A DNA stretch of 35,597 nucleotides from Desulfobacteraceae bacterium (GCA_013619155.1 JABXKT010000013.1:1-35597); one strand, 5' to 3'; shown: positions 1 to 9,164, counted from the stretch's first letter. Translations and numbers: made by a program. The notes: generated by a model not told the origin, from the letters alone.

Positions 1-165
1 GCCCTGGAGCGGGGGGTACTGGAGTCTCTCCTGGAGAGAGATCCCCGGCTCCTACCCTTCCTCGATATGAGGGGGCTGCTCCAGCAACGGGAGTTCTTCT
101 TCCTATCGAAGAGCCTCCATGGGTTTATCGGTAATACCCTGCGGAGTCGCGGGGCCCTCTTCTGA
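1..165 (+). CDS. C-terminal end of an unidentified protein (5' truncated by the window)
   Basis: Frame 1 is open from the first base to a TGA at 163-165 and gives 54 residues, leucine- and arginine-rich, ending RSRGALF. No start codon is needed because the gene enters from the left. It stops 21 bp before the end of the convergent polyferredoxin gene, which is what two convergent genes would look like, and its codon use (CTG, GAG, CGG, CTC) resembles the neighbours. I do not recognise the family. It could still be a chance open frame, since only 165 bases are visible. Confidence 0.45.
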   Translation, partial: ALERGVLESLLERDPRLLPFLDMRGLLQQREFFFLSKSLHGFIGNTLRSRGALF

Positions 166-186
166 TTCCGGCAGATCCGCATCCCT

Positions 187-1188
187 TTATAAGTTGTGGT
201 GGCTGCCTCTCTCCGGGCTCTTCATCTTCATCACCTCCATGAGGATCCGTTTCTCGGAGAGGGTGCTCTGCCAGTTGCCGGAGAGACGTCCGGCGGAGGT
301 GGTGAGAACAAAGAGGAGGATCATGAGGATTACCACGGCTTTGGGGGACCAGGGCGTGCCGTGGGCCGAGGTGGAGAGGCGTAAGGCCTCCGGCGTCGGA
401 CAGGCCGCCACACAGGTGAGGCAGCCGGTGCACTCATCGGAGATGATGGTCGTTTTTTTATCCACGCAGATGGACGAGGGGCAGGCGCGTGTGCAGAGGC
501 CGCATTGGGTGCAGGCATCCTCGTTGCGGTGCACCTTTAAGGGGGCCAGGAGGCTGAGGGCCCCCAGGAGGGCTCCGTAGGGGCATAGGTAACGGCACCA
601 CCCATTTTTGATGAAAAGGGGGAGCCCCAAAAGGCATCCGATCGTCACCAGAGTGCCGGTGGAAGGGGTACTAAAGAAGAGGAACATGCGAATGTCGGCG
701 GTCAGGTTATATCCCCCAGAGAGAAATCGTCCGATGGCCGGGACCGGCATCTTTAAGAGGATGTTCCAGAGAAAGAAGCCGAGGAGCAGGTACTTGACTC
801 CCCGTAACGGGATATCGAGGATTCGCGGCAGGGGGCGGGCGAGGTGGAGGCGTCGGCCGAGGTGACCCATGATTTCACCGGCAAAGCCTACGGGGCAGAC
901 GAAGCTGCAGAACCCTTTCTTCACGATGAGGGCCGAGGCGCAGATGGCCATAAAGAGAAGCAGGGCCGCCGGGTGGGCGCCGTGAATGGTTCCCGTGCCC
1001 ACGGTGTACTTAAGGTTCATCAGGCCACTTAAGGGGAGGAAGGCATCCACGGCCGGGGGCCGGGTGACCGTAGGGGAGAGGCCCTGGAGTAGGGGCGTGG
1101 CCCAGAGGGCAAAGTGTCCCCCGATGAAGAGGGTGATGAGAAGAAAGAGGAGCTGGCAGAGGCGCCGGGGTGTGAGGTGCTTGAACAT
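187..1188 (-). CDS. Membrane-bound 4Fe-4S polyferredoxin, NapH/CcoG-like
   Basis: This 333-residue protein has an N-terminal membrane segment (about residues 9-30) and further hydrophobic helices. Two CxxxCP motifs (CSFVCPVG and CRYLCPYG) lie at membrane edges. A di-cluster ferredoxin domain follows, with CTQCGLCTRACP and CTGCLTCVAACP each able to bind a [4Fe-4S] cluster. A further hydrophobic segment comes after the clusters. This layout is that of the NapH/CcoG/NosR-type electron carriers that pass electrons between the quinone pool and soluble or periplasmic partners. No partner oxidoreductase gene is adjacent, so the specific role is unknown. The ATG at 1188 is preceded by a weak GGTAG. 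A perfect 10-bp inverted repeat lies 16 bp upstream of the start. Confidence 0.85.
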   Translation of the reverse strand: MFKHLTPRRLCQLLFLLITLFIGGHFALWATPLLQGLSPTVTRPPAVDAFLPLSGLMNLKYTVGTGTIHGAHPAALLLFMAICASALIVKKGFCSFVCPVGFAGEIMGHLGRRLHLARPLPRILDIPLRGVKYLLLGFFLWNILLKMPVPAIGRFLSGGYNLTADIRMFLFFSTPSTGTLVTIGCLLGLPLFIKNGWCRYLCPYGALLGALSLLAPLKVHRNEDACTQCGLCTRACPSSICVDKKTTIISDECTGCLTCVAACPTPEALRLSTSAHGTPWSPKAVVILMILLFVLTTSAGRLSGNWQSTLSEKRILMEVMKMKSPERGSHHNL

Positions 1189-1203
1189 ATAGATCTACCT
1201 TCT

Positions 1204-1227
1204 ACCTAAAAGTGGTAACTTTTAGGT
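1204..1227. promoter_or_regulatory. Perfect 10-bp inverted repeat upstream of the polyferredoxin gene
   Basis: ACCTAAAAGT and ACTTTTAGGT are separated by GGTA, a perfect dyad just upstream of the polyferredoxin start at 1188. It could be an operator, or a hairpin in the leader that covers the start. On the plus strand it is followed by TTTTATT, but no plus-strand gene precedes it, so a terminator role is less likely. Confidence 0.45.
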
Positions 1228-1481
1228 TTTATTGAAACGTATCATGGATGAATCGACCTGGCTGGGATGACTTATAGCATATAAGCGCCCGGCTTTTTTG
1301 TCTTCATGGCGACAAAAGGCCGGAGATTCGTGCTTTCTATATGGGATGGCTTTGGTGCATGGATTGGGGACGTTAAGGGGGATGTGGCAAGTCGTGGGAA
1401 TCGATAATAAAAAAGGGAACTATTCACCCCTTGGATAAGGGCCTTTTATGGCCAGGGTGCATGAAGAAAATGGCCTTCCTT

Positions 1482-1608
1482 GGCCCTGCCGGGGGGCAAT
1501 TTTTGAAAAGGTTACCAAACAGCTTTTTATAATGCCCATGACGGGCCAAAGGCCCGTCATGGGCATAAAGCTGGGGTCCCGGGGATTTATCTCCTGGCCG
1601 CCGGAGGC
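1482..1608 (+). repeat. Dispersed structured repeat, copy A (left terminus degenerate)
   Basis: The copy runs from GGCCCTGCCGGGGGGC to the terminal GCCGGAGGC. Its core is a perfect 35-bp palindrome at 1532-1566, arm ATGCCCATGACGGGCC with an AAA loop. The left terminal GCCTCCGGC is not preserved. Similarity to copy B seems to continue to about 1637 (CACTTTGACCCTAGAAGGC against CACTTTAACCATAGAAGGC). It lies between the minus-strand polyferredoxin and outer-membrane protein genes. Confidence 0.75.
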
Positions 1609-1699
1609 CCTTTTCTGGTCACTTTGACCCTAGAAGGCTTGGCTTTTCAGGCCCCCTTTAATCATAGAGGGCCCCGTTGAATCGTTAAAAAAAGGGCGG

Positions 1700-2251
1700 T
1701 TAAAATCCCCAGGAGAGGAGGAGGGTGGCGGTGAGGCCGTTCTCCTCTGTTTCGGTGATATTGTCCCATGCGTCGAAGAGGTAGGATCCGTAGAGGCCCA
1801 TGGCGGCATGAGATCCCAGGGGGATTTCGATCCCTGCCATCATCTGCCAGTAGAGGTCGGTCCAGTGGGTGGTGCCATCTATCTCCACATGACTCTTAAG
1901 GGCCCCGGCCCCCAGGCGGTAGATGCCATCTTTAAAGATGAGATTAATCTGGGGCGTGAGGAGCCTTGCCTTGCTCTCGGTTCTCTTTTCCGGAGCGTAG
2001 CCCAGGCCGATCTGCCAGAAGGCGATCTCCTCATGATATTCGTAGGCGAGGAGGTAGCCGAGATCTCCTCTTTTAAGGGGCAATCCGGAGACAGAGTCGA
2101 TACTGCCATGGTATTGGGCCCCCAGGGCCAGCTTGTGGCTCCCTTCGGCTCGGCTCCCTATGAAGGTGTTGGTTCCCTCGAAGGCATGGGCGGGAAGGGC
2201 AAGGCCCATGGCGATGACGAAGGGGAGAAGGGCGCGGGCGATGCGAATCAT
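1700..2251 (-). CDS. Small outer-membrane beta-barrel-like protein, function unknown
   Basis: The protein has 183 residues from the ATG at 2251, chosen because it starts a clean signal peptide (MIRIARALLPFVIAMGLALPAHA) and has GGAG seven bases upstream. A longer frame from 2296 would overlap the ATPase gene. The mature part alternates polar and hydrophobic residues, has many aromatic residues and ends with phenylalanine, as many outer-membrane barrel proteins do. It follows the ABC ATPase gene by 22 bp on the same strand and is probably the last gene of that operon. I do not recognise a named family. It might help the importer's ligand cross the outer membrane, but nothing in the sequence proves that. 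Confidence 0.7.
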   Translation of the reverse strand: MIRIARALLPFVIAMGLALPAHAFEGTNTFIGSRAEGSHKLALGAQYHGSIDSVSGLPLKRGDLGYLLAYEYHEEIAFWQIGLGYAPEKRTESKARLLTPQINLIFKDGIYRLGAGALKSHVEIDGTTHWTDLYWQMMAGIEIPLGSHAAMGLYGSYLFDAWDNITETEENGLTATLLLSWGF

Positions 2252-2273
2252 AGGGCGGCTCCATGGGGGTGGG

Positions 2274-3068
2274 TTAGCGAGAGAGGAGAGCCTCATCGCT
2301 GGTGAACTTTTTGTTACGTATCTTCGAGAACATGGCCACCAGCTTCTCCACGGTGAGACCCTTTTTCTCCTCGGCTCCGATATCTAAGACCACCTCTCCT
2401 GCATCCATCATGAGGAGGCGGTTTCCGAGGTCGATGGCCTGCTGCATGTTGTGGGTTACCATGAGGGTGGTGAGGCCATACTCTTTCACGAAACGGCTGG
2501 TGAGGGAGAGGACGATCTCTGCGTTGCGGGGGTCAAGGGCCGCCGTGTGTTCGTCTAGAAGGACCAGCTTCGGCGTGGAGAGCACCATCATCAACAGGGT
2601 GAGGGCCTGTCTCTGGCCACCGGAGAGGAGTCCCACGTTGTCCTTGAGACGCTCTTCGAGGCCCATCTGAAGGGTGGCCAGCTGCTCCTTAAAGAAGAGG
2701 CGGCGACTCTGGGTGAGGCCGATGGTCAGCCCCTTGAATCCTTTTTTAAGGCAGACCATCATATTATCTTCTAAGCTCATGTTGGAGGCGGTACCGGCCA
2801 GGGGGTCCTGGAAGATACGACCGATGGTCTTGGCCCGTTTAAATTCGGGCTCTTTTGTGACCTCCCGTCCGTTTAAGAGGATACGGCCGGTGTTGGGCAT
2901 TACGGTGCCGGAGAGGAGGTTAAAGAGGGTGCTCTTCCCGGCGCCGTTGCTGCCGATGATGGTGACAAACTCGCCCTTTTTTACCGTGAGGTTGAAGGCG
3001 TCGAAGACCCTATTCTCATTGGGCGTTCCGGCATTAAAGATGAGGGATGCATCTTGGATGGCAATCAT
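2274..3068 (-). CDS. ABC importer ATPase (COG1101/TrpZ-like)
   Basis: This 264-residue nucleotide-binding subunit has Walker A GSNGAGKST, the Q-loop in RIFQDPLAG, the signature LSGGQRQ, Walker B LVLLDEH (His instead of the usual Pro after Glu, as seen in this family) and the switch histidine in MVTHN. Its ATG overlaps the permease stop codon by four bases (ATGA), so the two are translationally coupled. With the next two genes it forms the COG2984/COG4120/COG1101 type importer, whose characterised relatives include TrpXYZ. The substrate cannot be told from the sequence. Relatives are linked to tryptophan or other small ligands. Confidence 0.9.
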   Translation of the reverse strand: MIAIQDASLIFNAGTPNENRVFDAFNLTVKKGEFVTIIGSNGAGKSTLFNLLSGTVMPNTGRILLNGREVTKEPEFKRAKTIGRIFQDPLAGTASNMSLEDNMMVCLKKGFKGLTIGLTQSRRLFFKEQLATLQMGLEERLKDNVGLLSGGQRQALTLLMMVLSTPKLVLLDEHTAALDPRNAEIVLSLTSRFVKEYGLTTLMVTHNMQQAIDLGNRLLMMDAGEVVLDIGAEEKKGLTVEKLVAMFSKIRNKKFTSDEALLSR

Positions 3069-3952
3069 TTGGTCCCCTTTGTCGGTTTTTTCATCTGGGT
3101 AATGACCAGGGCGCCGATGATGAGGACGCCGGAGACAAGCTTGAGATCATTGGGCGTTAGATGGATGGTGTATCCATAATAGCGGCCGAGGAACATGATC
3201 GCCTTGTAGAAGATGGCACCGATGATGACCCGTAGGGTGAGCATGGATATGCGGGTGGAGCGGATGAGAAACTCTCCGATCATCACCGAGGCGAGGCCGG
3301 AGACCACGATGCCCTGGCCGAGGTTGATATCGGCAAATCCCTGGTACTGGGCGGCGAAGGCACCGGAGAGGGCCACCAGCCCATTGGAGAGTCCCACGCC
3401 GATCATCTTGTAGGTATCCGGGTTCACCCCTTGGGAGATGACCATCTGGGTGTTGCTGCCCATGGCGCCAAAGGTGAGGCCCATATCGGTGTGGAAGAAG
3501 AGATCCATGAGCACCTTAATGACGAGGACCACGAGAACAAAGAGGAGGAGTAGGGTCCAGGTCTCGGAGAGGGTGCCGTGGGTCAGGGCCGTGGCCTTGG
3601 TGAGCAGGGTCTCCTTGCGCATGAGGGGCAGGTTGGCCCGATTCCCAAGGATGCGGATATTGACGGAGTAGAGCATGGTCATGGTGAGTATCCCCGCCAG
3701 GAGGTGGGGGACTTTAAGCTTGTTGTGAATCAGTGCCGTCACGGCACCGGCCGCCACCCCGCCGGCAAAGGCCAGGGTGATCCCTGCCGTGAGGCCAATG
3801 CCCGAGTCGATGCACCGGGCCATGATCACAGCCCCTAAGGGGAAGGAGCCGTCCACGGTGAGATCGGGAAAATCGAGGACGCGAAACGTAAAAAAAACAC
3901 CGAGGGCCATGATCCCATAGATCAGGCCCTCTACAAAAATACCTTCAATCAT
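3065..3952 (-). CDS. ABC importer permease (COG4120, branched-chain permease fold, TrpY-like)
   Basis: This 295-residue protein is very hydrophobic throughout, with about eight or more membrane segments. Its N-terminus (FFTFRVLDFPDLTVDGSF) is characteristic of the COG4120 permeases related to branched-chain amino-acid permeases. It forms the membrane channel of the importer encoded with the genes on either side. The gene follows the substrate-binding protein after a gap of about 180 bp that contains no recognisable gene, and overlaps the ATPase gene by four bases. Whether the gap holds an internal promoter is not clear. Confidence 0.9.
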   Translation of the reverse strand: MIEGIFVEGLIYGIMALGVFFTFRVLDFPDLTVDGSFPLGAVIMARCIDSGIGLTAGITLAFAGGVAAGAVTALIHNKLKVPHLLAGILTMTMLYSVNIRILGNRANLPLMRKETLLTKATALTHGTLSETWTLLLLFVLVVLVIKVLMDLFFHTDMGLTFGAMGSNTQMVISQGVNPDTYKMIGVGLSNGLVALSGAFAAQYQGFADINLGQGIVVSGLASVMIGEFLIRSTRISMLTLRVIIGAIFYKAIMFLGRYYGYTIHLTPNDLKLVSGVLIIGALVITQMKKPTKGTK

Positions 3953-4133
3953 TGACTCTATCCACGTTGCATGTGTTGGGGTTCGGCGTCCCTTGGGGCG
4001 CCCTAAACGCAGGACCGCAGGCGAAGGCGGTCGGAGCGTTGTGCCCTCCCCCCCTCTTTTTTCCTTTCTCGGCGATGATCATATCGGAATCACCGCCTCA
4101 ACCCGTCTTCCTGACCGTATCTTTACCACGCGC

Positions 4134-5108
4134 CTACTGTTTCACGATTTTGCCATCCGTGACAAGGGTGGCGGCATTTTTGATGGCGTCCTCGGGAAAG
4201 GAGAGCCCCAGGTCTCGGGCGACATCTAGGTTGAGGAGAAGGTCGATGTCGGATGGGTCGGTCATGAAGATGGTGGGAATGCTCTCCGGCGGGGTGCCGG
4301 AGAGGATATCGGCCACGAGGCGTCCGGTACGACGGCCCATCTTGTAGTAGTCAAAGCCCCAGGCGGCCAGCACCGGAATGGTCTCGGCGGAGCTGGGATC
4401 GGCACTCATCACCGGCTTCTTGTGCTTGGCGGCCACATCGGTGATGGCGGTGAGGGCCGATACCACTGTGTTGTCGTTGCTGATGTAGAGGGCATCCACA
4501 CGGCGGATGATGCTCTGGGCCGCCTGCTTGACCTCGGCGGAGTTGCTGACGGTGGCGGGGATGAAGGCGATGCCCAGTTCACGGCACGCCGCTTCGGCCA
4601 GCTGGGCCAGGCGTACGGCATTGGCCTCGCTGCTGGAGTAGATATGACCGAGGCGCTTGATCTTCTTGACGCGGGCCAGGAACTGGATCTGCTCTTTGAC
4701 GGGTGTCATGTCCGAGACCCCGGCGATGTTTTTTTCACCCCGATCAAAGGCGGCGATGAGCCCGGCGTCCACTGGGTCGGTGACGGCACAATAGATGACG
4801 GGGGCGTTTTTGATGGTGTTGACGAGGGCCTGGGCCGTGGGGGTGGCGATGCCCACGGCGATATCGACCCCTTCTGCCTTAAACTTCTGGGCGATGGAGG
4901 CGGCGGTGGACATCTCGCCGTTGGCATTTTGCAGATCGAAGGTGGCCGTGGGGAAACGTTCCCTCACCCCATCCATGACCCCTTTTTCCAGGGCGTCGAG
5001 GGCGGGGTGGGCGACAATTTTTGAAATGCCGATGGTGATATTTCTTTCGGCCAGGGCCGTTCCGGTGGTGAGGATGAGGGCCATCAGGCCAAGAATAAGG
5101 GATTTCAT
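4134..5108 (-). CDS. ABC importer substrate-binding protein (COG2984, TrpX-like)
   Basis: This 324-residue protein has a signal peptide (MKSLILGLMALILTTGTALA, cleaved after Ala-Leu-Ala) and two Rossmann-like lobes typical of PF04392. Family-typical stretches are GISKIVAHPALDALEKG, GIATPTAQAL, APVIYCAVTDPVDAGL and YISNDNTVVSAL. It should bind the ligand in the periplasm and deliver it to the permease. It is the first gene of the operon. AGGAGA lies about a dozen bases before the ATG. The gene is divergent from hcp with about 410 bp between, and the dyad in that gap is placed for hcp rather than for this gene. The ligand is unknown; TrpX homologues bind tryptophan. Confidence 0.9.
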   Translation of the reverse strand: MKSLILGLMALILTTGTALAERNITIGISKIVAHPALDALEKGVMDGVRERFPTATFDLQNANGEMSTAASIAQKFKAEGVDIAVGIATPTAQALVNTIKNAPVIYCAVTDPVDAGLIAAFDRGEKNIAGVSDMTPVKEQIQFLARVKKIKRLGHIYSSSEANAVRLAQLAEAACRELGIAFIPATVSNSAEVKQAAQSIIRRVDALYISNDNTVVSALTAITDVAAKHKKPVMSADPSSAETIPVLAAWGFDYYKMGRRTGRLVADILSGTPPESIPTIFMTDPSDIDLLLNLDVARDLGLSFPEDAIKNAATLVTDGKIVKQ

Positions 5109-5521
5109 TGTCTTTTTATGTCTCCTTTGGGAACGCGCTCTTTTTTATTATCTGATTGAAGGATACGCCCGGTGATACGTGCCGGCCCCATCGGGTGATA
5201 TCGGTGGTGGATTTTCGTGCCCGATATATAGCCAAAAAAGGGGGGCGGGGCAATGAAAATGTTTCTATGAATAAGAACAAGTGGCCGGGCACGGGGTGGG
5301 TAAAAAAAAGAGGGCCCTTGACCTAAGTCAAGGCCAAGGGAACACGGTAAGGGTATGATCCATCTTAAATCAGACGAGAAAGCGCGGTGTCTCCAGGGCA
5401 GAGGGTGCGAATATACGATGGAACGGGCCGGCTTCAATTATATGATTCACAGACGATGAGGGACGCTTACCTTAACGGGTGTGGATGAGACCATTTAAAG
5501 AGAATTTTTAAGGAAACCATC
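5109..5521. other. Divergent intergenic region between the ABC importer operon and hcp
   Basis: It holds the hcp promoter with its dyad (5318-5359). I see no gene; the open frames here lack ribosome sites and look random. No riboswitch or T-box could be recognised in the importer leader. Confidence 0.4.
5318..5359 (+). promoter_or_regulatory. HcpR/FNR-like operator and class II promoter of hcp
   Basis: TTGACctaaGTCAA at 5318-5331 is a perfect TTGAC-N4-GTCAA dyad, extended by CC/GG to 18 bp. TATGAT at 5354-5359 is a good -10 element. The dyad centre (5324.5) would lie about 41 bp before a start near 5366, the class II activator position of CRP/FNR-family proteins. From memory, HcpR sites in Desulfovibrio have this form. 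The same layout occurs before the hdrC-like gene at 12638. Confidence 0.65.
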
Positions 5522-7231
5522 ATGTTTTGCAATCAGTGTGAGCAGGCGGCCAAGGGAGTGGGGTGTCAGACCATCGGTGTATGTGGGAAGAGCCCGGATG
5601 TGGCCTCACTTCAGGATCTTCTGATCCATAGTATGAAGGGGCTGGCCCTGGTGGCCGCCGAGGGTCGCCGCATCGGCCTGGTGGATGCCGACACCGATCG
5701 CTTTACCATGAAGGCGGTCTTCTCCACCCTCACCAATGTGGATTTTGATCCCGCTCGTTTCGTGGCCCTCATCGAGGAGGCCCAGACCCTTAAGGAGAGC
5801 CTTAAGAAGCGTGTGGCCGCCAAGGGCGGGAAGACGGTCTTCTCCGGTGAACCCGAGCCGTCGGCCATCAAGAAGTTCCTGGGGAAACTCTTCGGCAGCG
5901 AGGCCGCCGTGGCCGATTTCTCCACGGACCCTTCCGCCGCCCTTGAAAACGTGGGGCTTTCCCAGCTTATCACCCAGGGAGAGACGGTGGGATGGCCCAT
6001 GGGCGATACGGCCAACGCCGATATCACCTCACTGAAACAAATTCTCGTCTATGGCCTCAAAGGACTGGCCGCCTATGGGGATCATGCCTCTGTTCTTGGC
6101 CGTGAGGATGCGGCGATCCCCGGCTTTATCTATGAGGCCTTAGCCGCCACCCTGCGCACCGATATCGGTGTGGATGAGCTGGTGGGTCTCTGCCTGAAGT
6201 GCGGAGAGGTGAACATTCGGGCCATGGAGCTCTTGGATGACGGTAACACCGGCACCTATGGCCACCCCGTTCCCACCGAGGTGCCCCTGGGCGCCAAGAA
6301 GGGGAAGGCGATCCTCGTCTCCGGCCATGACTTGAAAGACTTAGATATCCTCTTAAAGCAGACCGAAGGCACGGGGATTACCGTTTACACCCACGGTGAG
6401 ATGCTCCCCTGTCACGGCTATCCCGAGCTGAAGAAGTACCCCCATTTTTACGGTCATTACGGCACGGCATGGCAGAACCAGGCCAAAGAGTTTGATGCCT
6501 TTCCCGGCACAATCTTGATGACCACCAACTGCATCCAGAAGCCAAAAAAGACCTACAACGATCGTCTCTTCACCACCGGCCTCGTGGGATGGCCTGGGGT
6601 GACCCATATCGATGATGGTAAGGACTTTTCGCCGGTGATTAAAGGGGCCCTGGCCTGCAAGGGATTTGCCGAAGATACCGACAAGAGCAGCGTCATGACG
6701 GGTTTTGCCCGCAACGCGGTTCTCGGGGTGGCCGATAAGATTATCGATGCCGTGAAATCAGGGGATATTCGCCATTTCTTCCTCGTGGGCGGTTGCGACG
6801 GGGCCAAGCCGGGCCGCAACTACTACACCGAGCTGGTGGAGGAGATTCCCTCTGATTGCGTGATTCTCACCCTGGCCTGCGGGAAGTTTCGCTTCTTCGA
6901 TAAGAAGCTGGGCGATATCGGTGGCATTCCCCGCCTCCTCGATGTGGGACAGTGTAACGACGCCTACTCTGCCGTGAAGATCGCCATGGCCCTGGCCGAG
7001 GCCTTCGAGTGTGGGGTCAACGACCTGCCCCTCTCCTTTGTCCTCTCCTGGTACGAGCAGAAGGCGGTGGTGATTCTCCTCTCCCTCTTCTCTCTGGGCA
7101 TCCGTGATATTCGCCTGGGGCCCACACTGCCCGCATTTATCACCCCCAACGTCTTGAATGTCCTGGTGGAGAACTTTAATATCATGCCCATCACCACCGT
7201 GGAGGCGGATCTTAAGGCGATGCTCCCCTAA
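5522..7231 (+). CDS. hcp: Hybrid cluster protein (hydroxylamine/NO reductase), class I
   Basis: This 569-residue protein starts with the cubane cluster motif Cys3-x2-Cys6-x8-Cys15-x5-Cys21, the spacing of the class I (Desulfovibrio-type) [4Fe-4S] proteins rather than the enterobacterial [2Fe-2S] form. Hybrid-cluster ligands are visible: Cys337 in TTNCIQKP, Cys425 in GGCDG, Cys453 in TLACGKFRF and Cys478 in VGQCNDAY; the last three are spaced 28 and 25 residues. Hcp reduces NO or hydroxylamine and is a nitrosative-stress protein in anaerobes. AAGGA lies seven bases before the ATG. The gene stands alone, with an FNR/HcpR-type dyad upstream and a strong terminator downstream. No Hcr reductase gene is adjacent. 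Confidence 0.97.
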   Translation: MFCNQCEQAAKGVGCQTIGVCGKSPDVASLQDLLIHSMKGLALVAAEGRRIGLVDADTDRFTMKAVFSTLTNVDFDPARFVALIEEAQTLKESLKKRVAAKGGKTVFSGEPEPSAIKKFLGKLFGSEAAVADFSTDPSAALENVGLSQLITQGETVGWPMGDTANADITSLKQILVYGLKGLAAYGDHASVLGREDAAIPGFIYEALAATLRTDIGVDELVGLCLKCGEVNIRAMELLDDGNTGTYGHPVPTEVPLGAKKGKAILVSGHDLKDLDILLKQTEGTGITVYTHGEMLPCHGYPELKKYPHFYGHYGTAWQNQAKEFDAFPGTILMTTNCIQKPKKTYNDRLFTTGLVGWPGVTHIDDGKDFSPVIKGALACKGFAEDTDKSSVMTGFARNAVLGVADKIIDAVKSGDIRHFFLVGGCDGAKPGRNYYTELVEEIPSDCVILTLACGKFRFFDKKLGDIGGIPRLLDVGQCNDAYSAVKIAMALAEAFECGVNDLPLSFVLSWYEQKAVVILLSLFSLGIRDIRLGPTLPAFITPNVLNVLVENFNIMPITTVEADLKAMLP

Positions 7232-7266
7232 GCGCCTAACTCTCCACAGATCCCTATGTTTCTCTC

Positions 7267-7307
7267 ATGCCCCCCTCCTTAATTTCTGGAGGGGGGCATT
7301 TTTTTTT
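7267..7307 (+). terminator. Intrinsic terminator of hcp
   Basis: A 12-bp perfect stem (ATGCCCCCCTCC with GGAGGGGGGCAT) and a nine-base loop are followed by a run of nine T, 36 bp after the hcp stop. Confidence 0.9.
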
Positions 7308-7386
7308 CTTTTGATGGCTCTTTTTTTTCAGCCACGTTTGCAGTAAGCGACGCCTTTTATTCAGAACAGTAAAAATAAAGTGGGAT

Positions 7387-7477
7387 GCCTCCGGCGGCCC
7401 TGCCGGGGGTCAACCTTTTGGCCCGTCATGGTCACTCACTTGGGGTCCAGGGGATTTATTCCCTGGCCGCCGGAGGC
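7387..7477 (+). repeat. Dispersed structured repeat, copy B (internally deleted)
   Basis: Both termini are intact (GCCTCCGGC and GCCGGAGGC), as is the CCAGGG/CCCTGG hairpin. The third hairpin and the left half of the central palindrome are missing, leaving only GGCCCGTCATGGTCAC. It lies downstream of the hcp terminator. Confidence 0.75.
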
Positions 7478-7734
7478 TCGGTTTTTAAATCCACTTTAAC
7501 CATAGAAGGCATCTCTTTGGCGCTGAATCGTAAGTATTCGCACACCTTAAGTTCTGAGGGTATATGAAGGGAAAAGCTGGCGGGATGATGGGGGCAAAGG
7601 CGAAGGGGGTGGCGCCTAGCTTTTTATGGCTGAGGTGATGAGGAAATCCGATTTTTCGTAGAGCCCCCTTGTCCCGGCAACCGTTGAGCGTCGCCGGGAA
7701 AGGGAGGGATGGGGTGAGGAACCCCTCCTATATC

Positions 7735-8259
<525 letters not shown>

Positions 8260-8359
8260 AATTTTTCTCCTTGATATGGAATCGATGGTAAAAAAAGGAG
8301 AACCATGCCATGGGGCTGGCAGGTCCCTGGGAGGCTCTTCTTGACTGATAAAACTGTTA

Positions 8360-8388
8360 TTAAAAGCGGGATCGCCCTGGGCGATCCG
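8360..8388 (-). terminator. Probable terminator of ung
   Basis: GGATCGCC pairs with GGCGATCC across a three-base loop (8369-8387). Read on the minus strand it is followed by CGCTTTTAAT. It begins about 20 bp after the ung stop. The T-tract is short, so efficiency is uncertain. Confidence 0.55.
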
Positions 8389-8409
8389 TGTGTGTCTGTA
8401 ATGCGACCC

Positions 8410-9072
8410 TTACCAGGTGATGGGCTCTTTTTTCTGGGACCTTAGGAACCGGTTGGCCTCGGTGAAGTGGCCGCATCCGATGAACCCCCGGTGGGCCGAT
8501 AGGGGCGACGGGTGGGGGGCCTCTAAGATCAGGTGCCTCTGGGCGTCGATGAGGTTTTTTTTGCCCCGGGCGTAGCCCCCCCAAAGCATGAAGACAACCC
8601 CGGCTTCACCATCGCTTACGGCCCGTATGAGCCCATCGGTGATGGCCTGCCACCCGATGCGAGTGTGGGATGCGGCACACCCCTTCTCCACCGTCAGCAC
8701 GGTATTGAGGAGGAGGACCCCCTGATCGGCCCAGCGAGAGAGGTCGGTGGAGGGGTTCTCCTCTTGACGCCCTGTGTCCCGCGCCACCTCTTTAAAGATG
8801 TTTCGAAGGGAGGGGGGGCGCGTGATCCCGTCTGGTACGGAGAAGGCCAGGCCATCGGCCTGCCCCTCTCCGTGGTAGGGATCTTGCCCCAAAATAACCA
8901 CTTTAACCCGGTGGAAGGGGGTGAGGGCAAGGGCCCGGAATACCCTTCCTTCGGCAGGGAAGACGTGGGCTTTCTGTCGCGCCTCTCTCACCGCCCTCTC
9001 CACCGTGGCCAGGGGGGCACCGGTGAGAAGGGGGACCCTGTCTCTCCATGAATCCAATGTAGTGTCTGTCAT
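8410..9072 (-). CDS. ung: Uracil-DNA glycosylase, family 1
   Basis: The protein has 220 residues from the ATG at 9072. The water-activating motif GQDPYHG falls at residues 62-68, the same position as in E. coli Ung. This is why I prefer that start to an in-frame TTG at 9105, although neither has a strong ribosome site. The C-terminal HPSPLSAHRGF motif carries the catalytic histidine and the DNA-intercalating loop. LLLNTVLTV and the aromatic residue of the uracil pocket (GLAFSVP) are also visible. The enzyme removes uracil from DNA to start base-excision repair. It follows serC by 92 bp on the same strand and may be co-transcribed with it. Confidence 0.95.
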   Translation of the reverse strand: MTDTTLDSWRDRVPLLTGAPLATVERAVREARQKAHVFPAEGRVFRALALTPFHRVKVVILGQDPYHGEGQADGLAFSVPDGITRPPSLRNIFKEVARDTGRQEENPSTDLSRWADQGVLLLNTVLTVEKGCAASHTRIGWQAITDGLIRAVSDGEAGVVFMLWGGYARGKKNLIDAQRHLILEAPHPSPLSAHRGFIGCGHFTEANRFLRSQKKEPITW

Positions 9073-9164
9073 GGCTATAATGGAACGATCTTCCTTGTTT
9101 TGCAAAGGTTTTTGACTCGCCCCCGGCCGTGGCGCCGGTGAGGGCGATGGGGAGGGGGCGGATC

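Larger units (their letters stand above)
1189..1699. other. Gene-free stretch with dyad, imperfect hairpin and repeat copy A
   Basis: I see no credible gene. The stretch holds the dyad at 1204-1227, an imperfect hairpin at about 1288-1324 (CCGGC and a T-run, then GTC, against GACAAAAGGCCGG) and dispersed repeat copy A at 1482-1608. The sequence AACTATTC at about 1419-1426 matches, in reverse, the GAATAGTT flanking copies C and E. Confidence 0.5.
7232..7734. other. Gene-free stretch with hcp terminator and repeat copy B
   Basis: It holds the terminator at 7267-7307 and the deleted repeat copy B at 7387-7477, whose similarity to copy A continues to about 7510. I see nothing else convincing between 7511 and the cyclophilin stop. 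Confidence 0.4.

Noticed and set aside
4422..5024. 200-residue plus-strand frame, Gly- and Asp-rich
   Set aside because: It is antisense to the substrate-binding protein, whose signal peptide and family motifs are unambiguous.
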